Below the pieces are notes generated by a model, which worked only from the letters and a program-made list of their open reading frames with translations, had not been told where the DNA came from and searched no databases. This document shows positions 17,091 through 23,995 of a stretch of 64,000 nt of DNA, one piece after another. Every line of letters begins with the position of its first letter. Position 1 is the first letter of the stretch. The position numbers and the translations under genes were made by a program. Source of the stretch: Hyphomicrobiales bacterium (GTDB lineage Bacteria > Pseudomonadota > Alphaproteobacteria > Rhizobiales > Rhizobiaceae); NCBI GenBank assembly GCA_900469625.1, contig UBXV01000027.1, positions 1-64,000 of the forward strand, given 5' to 3'.

Positions 17091-17988
17091 CGCGCTTCTC
17101 CTTCAATTCGAAGCCATGCAGGCGGCTATGGTGGCCGCAACCGCAATCGTCGCCATGGTCGTGCACGTTGTCGTCCTCGTCGTGGTGATGGCCGTCGCCG
17201 GGATAACAGTGTTCGGTGATCGAACCATCAGCATGCAGCACGCGCCCATCTGGCAGATGGGTGTGATCGTGGTTGTGGCTGTAGACCGCAAGCGTGCTCG
17301 CGGCGCGGCGCCCGAAAAGCTTCTGGTATTCCGGGCTTTGGCTCACGGCCTGTGGCGTTCCACGGCAGCAGACATGACCGTTGAGGCAGACGACGGTATC
17401 GGTCTCGGCCATGACGATATGCAGGTCGTGCGAGATCAGGAGGATGCCGCAGCCGGTGCGATTGCGGATCTGCTTGATCAGTTCATAAAGCGCAATCTCG
17501 CCGCTGAAATCCACGCCCTGCACCGGTTCGTCGAGCACCAGCAGGTCCGGCTTGCGGGCGATCGCCCGCGCCAGCAGCGCGCGCTGGAATTCGCCGCCGG
17601 ACAAATGCTGCACCTCTGCCTTGGCCAGGTGCAAAACGCCCGTCGCCGAAAGCGCCTCCTCGACTTCCCGGCCTTTCAAGGGTCCCGTCAGCGTCATCAG
17701 ACGCTCGACCGTCAAGGGCAGTGTCCAGTCGACGGCAAGCTTTTGCGGGACGTAGCCGACCTTCAGGCCCGCCTTGCGCTCGACGAAGCCCTCGTCCGCC
17801 TTCAGCACCCCGATTGCGGTCTTGGCCGTCGTCGACTTGCCCGACCCGTTGGGGCCGATCAGCGTGACGATCTCGCCCGGGCTGATCGAAAATTCGACGC
17901 CGCGCACCAGCCAGCGGCCGTTGCGGCGCACGCCGGCATTGTTCAGCCGCACCAGCGGCGTCGTTTCTGGGGATCGGAAATTCAGCAT
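17083..17988 (-). CDS. znuC: Zinc ABC transporter ATPase ZnuC with a His-rich C-terminal tail
   Basis: 301-residue ABC ATPase: Walker A GPNGSGKST at about 45-53, signature LSGGE at 129-133, Walker B LLVLDEP at about 149-155 and the H-loop H187. The start is the ATG at 17988; the frame stays open upstream but that stretch contains the Zur-box-like repeats, so it is leader. Unusually the last 65 residues (about 237-292) are a histidine- and aspartate-rich tail with HNHDHTH, GHHHDEDD and VHDHGDDCGCGHH motifs, which probably binds zinc on the cytoplasmic side. Such tails are seen in some alphaproteobacterial ZnuC proteins and are absent from the E. coli protein. First gene of znuC-znuB-zur. Confidence 0.93.
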   Translation of the reverse strand: MLNFRSPETTPLVRLNNAGVRRNGRWLVRGVEFSISPGEIVTLIGPNGSGKSTTAKTAIGVLKADEGFVERKAGLKVGYVPQKLAVDWTLPLTVERLMTLTGPLKGREVEEALSATGVLHLAKAEVQHLSGGEFQRALLARAIARKPDLLVLDEPVQGVDFSGEIALYELIKQIRNRTGCGILLISHDLHIVMAETDTVVCLNGHVCCRGTPQAVSQSPEYQKLFGRRAASTLAVYSHNHDHTHLPDGRVLHADGSITEHCYPGDGHHHDEDDNVHDHGDDCGCGHHSRLHGFELKEKRDV

Positions 17989-18030
17989 CAAAAAATTCCG
18001 GATTGGCAGTTGCCTCTGGCTATCGCACAC

Positions 18031-18043
18031 GTTATAGCATAAC
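18031..18043. promoter_or_regulatory. Putative Zur box 1 upstream of znuC
   Basis: Perfect inverted repeat GTTATAGCATAAC (arms GTTAT/ATAAC), close to the alphaproteobacterial Zur consensus GTTATAnnATAAC-like sites. It lies 43 bases before the znuC start. Confidence 0.65.
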
Positions 18044-18050
18044 GCAATTG

Positions 18051-18067
18051 ATGTAATAACATTACAT
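18051..18067. promoter_or_regulatory. Putative Zur box 2 between znuC and znuA
   Basis: ATGTAATAACATTACAT, a perfect TGTAAT-n3-ATTACA inverted repeat 7 bases beyond box 1. It is 63 bases before znuC and 227 bases before znuA. No second box is visible nearer znuA, so the pair may serve both directions. Confidence 0.65.
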
Positions 18068-18293
18068 TCAAACGCCACCACGTTCAACCGGACGTGCGTC
18101 CAGGGCAACCGGTCTTCAAGTGGCCTCACTTGATGGCAGCAGGATGCTCTGGATTTGAAGTCCTGGAGCGTCCTTTGTGCGTTCATATGAACACACGGCG
18201 CTCTCGTGCTTCAAGTGTCCGAACTGCGCCATATTCTGACTGAAAAGCCAATCTGTTCAGTGACTTGCGTGACATTCAAGCCCGGAGAAACCG

Positions 18294-19334
18294 ATGAAAT
18301 CGACTTCCGCCCTGCTCTTTGCCTCCACCATCCTGCTGTCTTCTCCCGTCGCCGCAGCCGGACCTAATGTGGTGGCTTCGATCAAGCCTGTCCACTCGCT
18401 TGTCGCCTCGATCATGCAGGGCGTCGGCGAACCGGCGCTGATCGTCGAGGGCGCAGCCTCTCCCCACACCTACAACATGAAACCGTCGAACGCCGCGGCG
18501 CTCCAGGCAGCCAAGGTGGTGTTCTGGGTTGGCCCTGGCCTCGAGGCCTTCCTGGACAAGCCGCTCGATGCCTTGAGCGGTGGTGCAAAGGTCGTCGAAC
18601 TCAGCGAGGCACCGGGCCTCGACAAGCTGAAATTCCGCGAGGGCGGCGCCTTCGAGGCGCATGATCATGCCCATGAAGGCGAAGCCGGCCATGGCGAAGA
18701 GGGCCATGAACACACCGCGGGTGAGGCAGAACACGATCATGCCGCCGCACCCGAAGCCGCTGCTGCCCACGACCACGACCACGCGCATGAGGGCCATGAT
18801 CACGATCACGACGGCTTCGACATGCACCTGTGGCTCGATCCGCGCAATGCCAAGGCCATGGCAGCAGAGATCGAAAAGACGCTCGCGGCGGCCGATCCGG
18901 ACAATGCCGCCGCCTACAAGGCCAATCTCGACACGCTCAACCAGCGCCTAGATGCACTCGACAAGAGCCTGGTCGAAACGGTGGCCCCTGTGAAGGACAA
19001 GCCTTTCATCGTGTTCCACGACGCCTACCAGTATTTCGAGCACCGCTACCAGGTGCGGGTGGCAGGTTCGATCACGGTCAGCCCAGAGGTCCTGCCCGGC
19101 GCCGAACGCCTGTCGCAGATCCACGCCAAGATCAAGGAACTGGGCGCGACCTGCGTGTTCGCCGAACCGCAATTCGAGCCGAAGCTGATCAATGTGGTGA
19201 TCGAGGGAACGCCGGCGAAATCCGGCACGCTCGACCCGGAAGCAGCCACGCTCGACGCCGGTCCCGATCTCTATTTCCAGCTGATGGAAGGCATCGGCAC
19301 CTCGCTCAAGACCTGCCTCGGTTCTGCAAGCTGA
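18294..19334 (+). CDS. znuA: Zinc ABC transporter periplasmic binding protein ZnuA
   Basis: 346-residue cluster A-I binding protein. Signal peptide about 1-22 (ending VAAA). Zinc-ligand regions of the family are present: SPHTYNMKPSNA (His about 60), FHDAYQYFEHRY (His about 240) and a late 'LDPEAATLDAGPDLY' with the aspartate. Between about 122 and 178 there is a very long His/Asp/Glu-rich loop of H-D-H-D and H-E-G-H units, which marks zinc rather than manganese carriers and is thought to buffer zinc. It is divergent from znuCB-zur with a 305-base gap. A good ribosome site (GGAGAAACCG) precedes the ATG. A factor-independent terminator follows. Confidence 0.95.
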   Translation: MKSTSALLFASTILLSSPVAAAGPNVVASIKPVHSLVASIMQGVGEPALIVEGAASPHTYNMKPSNAAALQAAKVVFWVGPGLEAFLDKPLDALSGGAKVVELSEAPGLDKLKFREGGAFEAHDHAHEGEAGHGEEGHEHTAGEAEHDHAAAPEAAAAHDHDHAHEGHDHDHDGFDMHLWLDPRNAKAMAAEIEKTLAAADPDNAAAYKANLDTLNQRLDALDKSLVETVAPVKDKPFIVFHDAYQYFEHRYQVRVAGSITVSPEVLPGAERLSQIHAKIKELGATCVFAEPQFEPKLINVVIEGTPAKSGTLDPEAATLDAGPDLYFQLMEGIGTSLKTCLGSAS

Positions 19335-19398
19335 TCCGTCCTCCCAAGGCGGTCAAGTCCGCCATTTGCGGCGGCGAAGTCCGCCATCTGTGGCGGCA

Positions 19399-19428
19399 GG
19401 GTGGGTGTTCGCACCCGCCCTTTTCTTT
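19399..19428 (+). terminator. Terminator of znuA
   Basis: GGGTGGGTG / CACCCGCCC hairpin with a TTCG loop and one wobble pair, followed by TTTTCTTT. Confidence 0.8.
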
Positions 19429-19438
19429 CCATCACAAA

Positions 19439-19453
19439 TGTAATGATATAACA
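19439..19453. promoter_or_regulatory. Putative Zur box upstream of the COG0523 GTPase
   Basis: TGTAATGATATAACA, an inverted repeat with arms TGTAAT and ATAACA (one mismatch), 14 bases before the ATG and overlapping the region where a promoter or leader must lie. It matches the box between znuC and znuA in arm sequence and three-base spacer. Confidence 0.65.
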
Positions 19454-19467
19454 TATAGGAAACAGTA

Positions 19468-20670
19468 ATGGAAAAGCTTCCTGTAACCGTTCTCTCAGGC
19501 TTTCTCGGCGCCGGCAAGACCACCTTGCTCAACCATGTGCTGACCAACCGCGACGGGCTGCGTGTCGCCGTCATCGTCAACGACATGAGCGAGATCAACA
19601 TCGATGCCGCGCTCATCCGCGATGGTGGCGCCAACCTCTCGCGCACCGAAGAACAGCTGGTCGAAATGACCAACGGCTGCATCTGTTGCACACTGCGCGA
19701 CGATCTCCTTCGCGAGGTCCGCAACCTGGCCGAACAGAACCGGTTCGACTACCTGCTGATTGAATCGAGCGGCATTTCCGAGCCCCTGCCCGTGGCCACC
19801 ACCTTCGATTTTCGCGACGAGGATGGCGAGAGCCTGGCCGACGTCGCGCGCCTCGACACCATGGTGACGGTGGTCGACGCCGCCAATCTGCTTGCGAATT
19901 ACGCCTCGCTCGATTTCCTTTCGGATCGCGGCGAGACGGCGGGCGAAGGTGATACGCGCACCCTCGTCGACCTGCTGGTCGAACAGATCGAGTTTGCCGA
20001 TGTCGTGGTGCTCAACAAGATCGGCACGGCAACACCGGAGCAGACGGACGCCGCGCGCAAGATCATCGTCGGACTGAACCCGGACGCGCGGCTGGTGGAG
20101 GTGGATTTCGGCAAGGTGGAACTGCGCGACGTGCTCGGCACCGGTCGCTTCGACCTTGCCAAGGCCGAGCAACACCCGCTCTGGTACAAGGAACTGCACG
20201 GCTTCAAGGACCATATCCCCGAAACCGAGGAATACGGCATCCGCTCCTTCGTCTACAAGGCCCGCCGGCCGTTCGACCCCACGCGGTTCCAGGCGTTTCT
20301 TGCGCGGCCGTGGCCGGGCGTGGTGCGCGCCAAGGGCTTCTTCTGGCTGGCAACCCGGCCCTATCATGTCGGAGAATTGAGCCAGGCCGGCGCTCTGGTC
20401 CGGACCTCGAAGATGGGGCTTTGGTGGTCGGCGGTGCCGAGGGACCAGTGGCCGCGTGACCCGGACTTCCTCAAGGCAGTCGGCCCCTATATCGACCCGG
20501 TCTGGGGCGACCGCCGGCAGGAGATCGTCTTCATCGGCGCAGATCCCATGGATGAGATCGAGCTGACGCGCGAACTTGACGCCTGCCTCGTCGCCGACAG
20601 CAGCTTTCAGCCGGACCGTTGGCGCGACCTGCCGGATCCGTTCGCGAGCTGGTCGCAGCGGGCCGCCTGA
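19468..20670 (+). CDS. COG0523 (CobW/ZigA-type) GTPase, probable zinc metallochaperone
   Basis: 400-residue G3E GTPase: P-loop [10 protein letters not shown] at 10-19, the metal-binding CxCC motif GCICC at 70-74, switch segment '[11 protein letters not shown]' at about 95-105 and guanine-specificity NKIG at about 183, followed by a CobW C-terminal domain (about 250-390). The 'N-D-M-S-E-I-N-I-D' sequence is characteristic of the zinc-starvation branch (YciC/ZigA/ZagA) that supplies zinc to essential enzymes, not of CobW in cobalamin synthesis; no cobalamin gene is nearby. A Zur-box-like repeat lies directly before it and znuA is upstream. The stop overlaps an ATG of a small downstream frame. 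Confidence 0.9.
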   Translation: MEKLPVTVLSGFLGAGKTTLLNHVLTNRDGLRVAVIVNDMSEINIDAALIRDGGANLSRTEEQLVEMTNGCICCTLRDDLLREVRNLAEQNRFDYLLIESSGISEPLPVATTFDFRDEDGESLADVARLDTMVTVVDAANLLANYASLDFLSDRGETAGEGDTRTLVDLLVEQIEFADVVVLNKIGTATPEQTDAARKIIVGLNPDARLVEVDFGKVELRDVLGTGRFDLAKAEQHPLWYKELHGFKDHIPETEEYGIRSFVYKARRPFDPTRFQAFLARPWPGVVRAKGFFWLATRPYHVGELSQAGALVRTSKMGLWWSAVPRDQWPRDPDFLKAVGPYIDPVWGDRRQEIVFIGADPMDEIELTRELDACLVADSSFQPDRWRDLPDPFASWSQRAA

Positions 20671-20954
20671 TGCCAGCGGCGGGACCAGCACCGCGCCGGC
20701 TGCGCTTCACCTGCATGGGCCTCAACGCGGCCGGCAGGCCGGTGCCGATGTTCGATCCGTTCTTTGACGGGCGGGATCATGCGGAGGAAGGTCCCTCGCC
20801 GGCCGGCCCGGTCGAGCTTCTGCTGTTTGGTGCGCGAGGCGATAGCGAGGCTGACGGGACGATGCCGGAAGACGGCGTAAATTCGTGCGAAGGGGCAGCC
20901 CGGAAGGCTGCCCCGATCGTTTGGCTTACCGGGCCGATGCGAGGCCGACGATGA
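20670..20954 (+). CDS. Doubtful small gene overlapping the GTPase stop
   Basis: A 94-residue frame begins in a TGATG overlap with the preceding stop, suggesting coupled translation. The first 60 residues ([15 protein letters not shown]...) look plausible, but the last 25 run through a terminator-like hairpin (20892-20914) and into the end of the oppositely oriented RcnB-like gene, which argues against it. No family recognised. Confidence 0.25.
   Translation: MPAAGPAPRRLRFTCMGLNAAGRPVPMFDPFFDGRDHAEEGPSPAGPVELLLFGARGDSEADGTMPEDGVNSCEGAARKAAPIVWLTGPMRGRR
20892..20914. terminator. Hairpin between the zinc block and the rcnB-like gene
   Basis: GGGGCAGCC / GGCTGCCCC perfect inverted repeat with a 5-base loop, 12 bases beyond the stop of the minus-strand RcnB-like gene. 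Confidence 0.65.
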
Positions 20955-21318
20955 CACCGGTTGCCAGGCTGATCAGCAGGAAGTCGTTGTCGACGCGCAC
21001 CCATTGCTGGCCGCGCGGCGGCTGGCGCAGCTTGTAGCGGCGATAATCGCGGACCTGTGCCATGTGGCGGCGCTCGGCCGGGCTCAGGCGATGGCCGCGA
21101 GACCAGCGCTGCCTCTTTTCGATGGTGACCCGCTTTTCGATCGTCACGTGCTTGTTGACGCGACGATCGACGTTCCGGTCCATATGCCGTTCAACCTGAT
21201 GGCGCTGGTAGCGGTCATGGTTCTGAGCGACCTCGAAGGAACCTGCCGGCTGCGCGAAGGCTGCGACCGGCGTGATCAGGAAGGAGCTGGCGACCAGGGC
21301 GGTCAGGAGACGTTTCAT
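20926..21318 (-). CDS. RcnB-like exported protein
   Basis: 130 residues. Signal peptide about 1-22 (...VAAFAQ). A highly charged, Arg/His-rich central stretch (HDRYQRHQVERHMDRNVDRR...) is followed by the conserved RcnB-type ending: 'YRRYKLRQPPRGQQWVRVDNDFLLISLATGVI'. RcnB proteins are periplasmic and in E. coli modulate nickel and cobalt efflux; many homologues in rhizobia are uncharacterised envelope proteins. There is no nickel transporter here. It sits beside the zinc regulon, and an unusual palindrome lies 70 bases upstream (21388-21405), so metal control is possible but unproven. Confidence 0.75.
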   Translation of the reverse strand: MKRLLTALVASSFLITPVAAFAQPAGSFEVAQNHDRYQRHQVERHMDRNVDRRVNKHVTIEKRVTIEKRQRWSRGHRLSPAERRHMAQVRDYRRYKLRQPPRGQQWVRVDNDFLLISLATGVIVGLASAR

Positions 21319-21387
21319 CGGGGTATTCCTTTCGTTATTTGCACCCCGAAAATAGGCCCGCCTTCCTGAACCGAATATGAAGCTCTA

Positions 21388-21405
21388 CATTACAATTACG
21401 TAATG
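21388..21405. promoter_or_regulatory. Palindrome upstream of the rcnB-like gene
   Basis: CATTACAATTACGTAATG: perfect arms CATTAC/GTAATG with a 6-base centre, set in an A/T-rich patch 70 bases before the start codon at 21318. The arms share ATTAC with the Zur boxes but the spacing differs, so the regulator is unknown. Confidence 0.4.
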
Positions 21406-21446
21406 AAATTCTATACTTATAAGCAATACCTCATATTATGCCGTTC

Positions 21447-23072
21447 TCACGGCGAAAGGTTGACGTAACGGAACCGGTCGAAATCGGCAGGAAGCCCCGC
21501 GCCCGACGTGTCGAAGGCGAACATGCCTGCAAAGGCACCGGTGAAAGACCCGTGTTCGCCGCGTCCGCCCTCGTCCGACACCACGCCGGCGTCGAGAACC
21601 GGACCGATCGCTTGCCACTCCACGTCCCCCGGCGCGCGCCAGAAGAACTGCAGATCGTTGTCGCGAACCTCCATGGCAAGGCTGATCGCGCCTGCGGGCA
21701 CCGCAATGCCGCCGCCAATGGGAAACTGCAATCGCCCATGCGGAAAGTCGCCCGGGCAAGACAGGATCGTCAGTGCCCGCCCGAGCGTTTCATGCCAGGT
21801 CAACCCGAGCGCATGGAACTTGTGGCGGTTGTAGTAATGCGTGAGACCCGCCACCTGCTGATAGGTGTGCGCCTCGAACTCGACGACCGTTTCCGCGCGG
21901 AAGGCGTGATGCTCATGACGGCGCGCGACAAGCGCCTGCTCGAACCAGCTGCCGATGCTTTCGCGCGCAAAGAGCCTCAGGTGCCCTGAGCGCCTCTCCA
22001 GCGAAAAGATCCGTTCCGGCTCGGGCGTGCGCAGCCACTGGAATTCGGCCGGCAGCGAGGCTTCGTCGAAATCGGTCTCGATTACGCGCGGCGTTGACGC
22101 GGCCTCCGCCGGCTGCGGCGCCGTCACCAGGATTTCGGGAACCGGCCCGCCATTTTCCAGATAGAGCCAGCCGTCGTCGCGCCAGACGCATTTCTGCAGC
22201 GCCGTCTCGCGGCCAAGCGTGCAGCGACGGTGAGGCTCCAGCGGCCGGCCGCAGAGATGGGTGTGATAGGCCTGGCCATCCGGCGTCTCGACATATTGTC
22301 CATGACCCGCGCGCTGCAGCGGCGCATCGGGATGGTCCTTCGCCGTGATGAGATAGGTGTCCGGATGCATCTCGTAAGGACCGTCGATCGTGCGCGAGCG
22401 CGCCATGGTCACGGCATGATCATAGCCGGTGCCGCCTTCCGCCGTCGTCAGATAGTACCAGCCATTACGCTTGAAGAGATGCGGACCTTCGACCAGCCCG
22501 AGCGGCGAGCCGGCGAAGATGTTCTTCACCGGCCCGATCAGCCTGCGCGTGCGCTCGTCCCATTCCTGCAGCAAAATGCCGTCGAAGGCCGGATGCTTCG
22601 GCGAGCCGCCAAAACTCTCGCTACGGTGGTTCCATTGCATGTTGAGAAACCACTTGCGGCCATCGTCGTCATGAAACAGCGAGGGATCGAAACCGGAGGA
22701 ATTGACATAGACCGGATCGGACCAGGCCGCTTCGACGGCCTCGGCCGTGACGATGTAGTTATGCGCGTCCTTGAAGTTGCCGTCGAAGCGCTTGACGTCG
22801 GTATAGACGAGAAAGAACAGGCCGTCGTCATAGGACAGGCACGGCGCCCAAACGCCGCAACTGTCGGGGTTGCCGCGCATGTCGAGCTGGCTTGCCCGCT
22901 CCAACGGCCGGCGCACGAGCTTCCAGTTCACAAGATCGCGCGAGTGGTGGATCTGCACGCCCGGATACCACTCGAAGGTGGAGGTCGCGATATAGTAATC
23001 GTCCCCGACGCGGCAGATCGAAGGGTCCGGATTGAAGCCCGGCAGTATGGGATTGCGGATCATTGTGGTCAT
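21447..23072 (-). CDS. Glycoside hydrolase family 43 beta-xylosidase
   Basis: 541-residue enzyme releasing xylose (or arabinose) from xylo-oligosaccharides, expected in the cytoplasm as no signal peptide is present. The N-terminal five-bladed propeller carries the GH43 catalytic acids: Asp16 in NPDPS (base), Asp129 in SGFDPSLF (pKa modulator) and Glu195 in LVEGPHLF (acid). The C-terminal about 200 residues form a beta-sandwich typical of XynB-like GH43 members ('HHAFRAETVVEFEAHTYQQVAGLTHYYN'). Start placed at the ATG at 23072 with AGGGAGG 10 bases upstream. A perfect 16-bp palindrome lies 58 bases upstream, and a TRAP transporter operon diverges from it. Confidence 0.92.
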   Translation of the reverse strand: MTTMIRNPILPGFNPDPSICRVGDDYYIATSTFEWYPGVQIHHSRDLVNWKLVRRPLERASQLDMRGNPDSCGVWAPCLSYDDGLFFLVYTDVKRFDGNFKDAHNYIVTAEAVEAAWSDPVYVNSSGFDPSLFHDDDGRKWFLNMQWNHRSESFGGSPKHPAFDGILLQEWDERTRRLIGPVKNIFAGSPLGLVEGPHLFKRNGWYYLTTAEGGTGYDHAVTMARSRTIDGPYEMHPDTYLITAKDHPDAPLQRAGHGQYVETPDGQAYHTHLCGRPLEPHRRCTLGRETALQKCVWRDDGWLYLENGGPVPEILVTAPQPAEAASTPRVIETDFDEASLPAEFQWLRTPEPERIFSLERRSGHLRLFARESIGSWFEQALVARRHEHHAFRAETVVEFEAHTYQQVAGLTHYYNRHKFHALGLTWHETLGRALTILSCPGDFPHGRLQFPIGGGIAVPAGAISLAMEVRDNDLQFFWRAPGDVEWQAIGPVLDAGVVSDEGGRGEHGSFTGAFAGMFAFDTSGAGLPADFDRFRYVNLSP

Positions 23073-23419
23073 CGGTCTGGCGTCCTCCCTTGGCGGCGCC
23101 ATCCGACCCTAAAAATCATACAAATTCAAGACTGCAACGTTGCAGTTGATCGCACCCCACACCCCCTTTTGGCGGACTTTCCACATCGATTCGCGCCACG
23201 GGGGTGCCTGTGGAAACAGCTGGCGATAGTGCCGCTGCAGCGCGTCGAACAGGATTGCACAAACAATGGGCAGTGCGCCGCAAAGTCCCATTCAACTTTA
23301 GTCGGAGGTCGCCGAACTATACGGGAAAATCGCCGCCCAGACTTGAACGTGCGCTTGAAATCGGCACTCTGACTGTGCTTGGCACAACAACCATAATAGC
23401 CATTGCGGGGAGGAAATCG
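23073..23419. other. Divergent promoter region between xylosidase and TRAP genes
   Basis: 347 bases without a gene. It holds the 16-bp palindrome at 23131-23146 and a smaller TGTGC-TTG-GCACA inverted repeat at 23374-23386, 33 bases before the TRAP small-subunit start. Confidence 0.6.
23131..23146. promoter_or_regulatory. Perfect palindromic operator candidate
   Basis: ACTGCAACGTTGCAGT, a complete 16-bp palindrome centred on CG, the form preferred by LacI-family repressors. It is 58 bases before the xylosidase start. No regulator gene lies beside it. Confidence 0.6.
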
Positions 23420-23995
23420 ATGAAAGCTTTGCTCGGCTTCAGCCGACTTATAGACACGATCACGGAATTCATCGGGAAAAACGTTTCCTGGCTCATCCTG
23501 GCGGCCGTCCTTGTCAGCGCCGGCAATGCCGTGATCCGCAAGATCTTCAACATGTCGTCGAACGCCTGGCTCGAGGCGCAATGGTACCTGTTCGGCGCCG
23601 CCTTCATGCTGGCAGCCGCCTATACGCTCAGCCAGAACGAACATATCCGCATCGACGTCGTCTACGGCCAGTTCTCGCGCCGCGTGCAGCACTGGATCGA
23701 CCTCTTCGGCCACGTCTTCTTCCTGATGCCGTTTGTGCTGCTGATGCTCTACTACCTCTTCCCTTATGTGAAGATGTCGATGGTCTCGGGCGAAGTTTCC
23801 TCTTCTGCGGGCGGCCTGATCATCTGGCCGGCCAAGGCCATCCTGCTCTTCGGTTTCTTGCTGCTCGCCTTTCAGGGCGTGTCCGAAATCATCAAGAAGA
23901 TCGCGATCATGACCGGCAACATGGACGACCCGACGCCATACGTGCCGACACACGCGCCGCTGGACGACGCCCTGTCGACGGAGCCACGCCCATGA
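23420..23995 (+). CDS. TRAP transporter small permease (DctQ type)
   Basis: 191-residue membrane protein with four hydrophobic segments (about 14-36, 52-72, 88-112, 130-155) and the DctQ-family pattern 'NA.IRKIFN.SSNAWLEAQWYLFG...LAAAYTLSQNEHIRIDV'. It is the small membrane component of a TRAP uptake system, driven by a sodium or proton gradient. The ATG at 23420 has GGGGAGGAAATCG upstream, which decides the start. The stop overlaps the ATG of the large subunit (ATGA), so the two are translationally coupled. The protein ends in a proline-rich cytoplasmic tail. Confidence 0.9.
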   Translation: MKALLGFSRLIDTITEFIGKNVSWLILAAVLVSAGNAVIRKIFNMSSNAWLEAQWYLFGAAFMLAAAYTLSQNEHIRIDVVYGQFSRRVQHWIDLFGHVFFLMPFVLLMLYYLFPYVKMSMVSGEVSSSAGGLIIWPAKAILLFGFLLLAFQGVSEIIKKIAIMTGNMDDPTPYVPTHAPLDDALSTEPRP

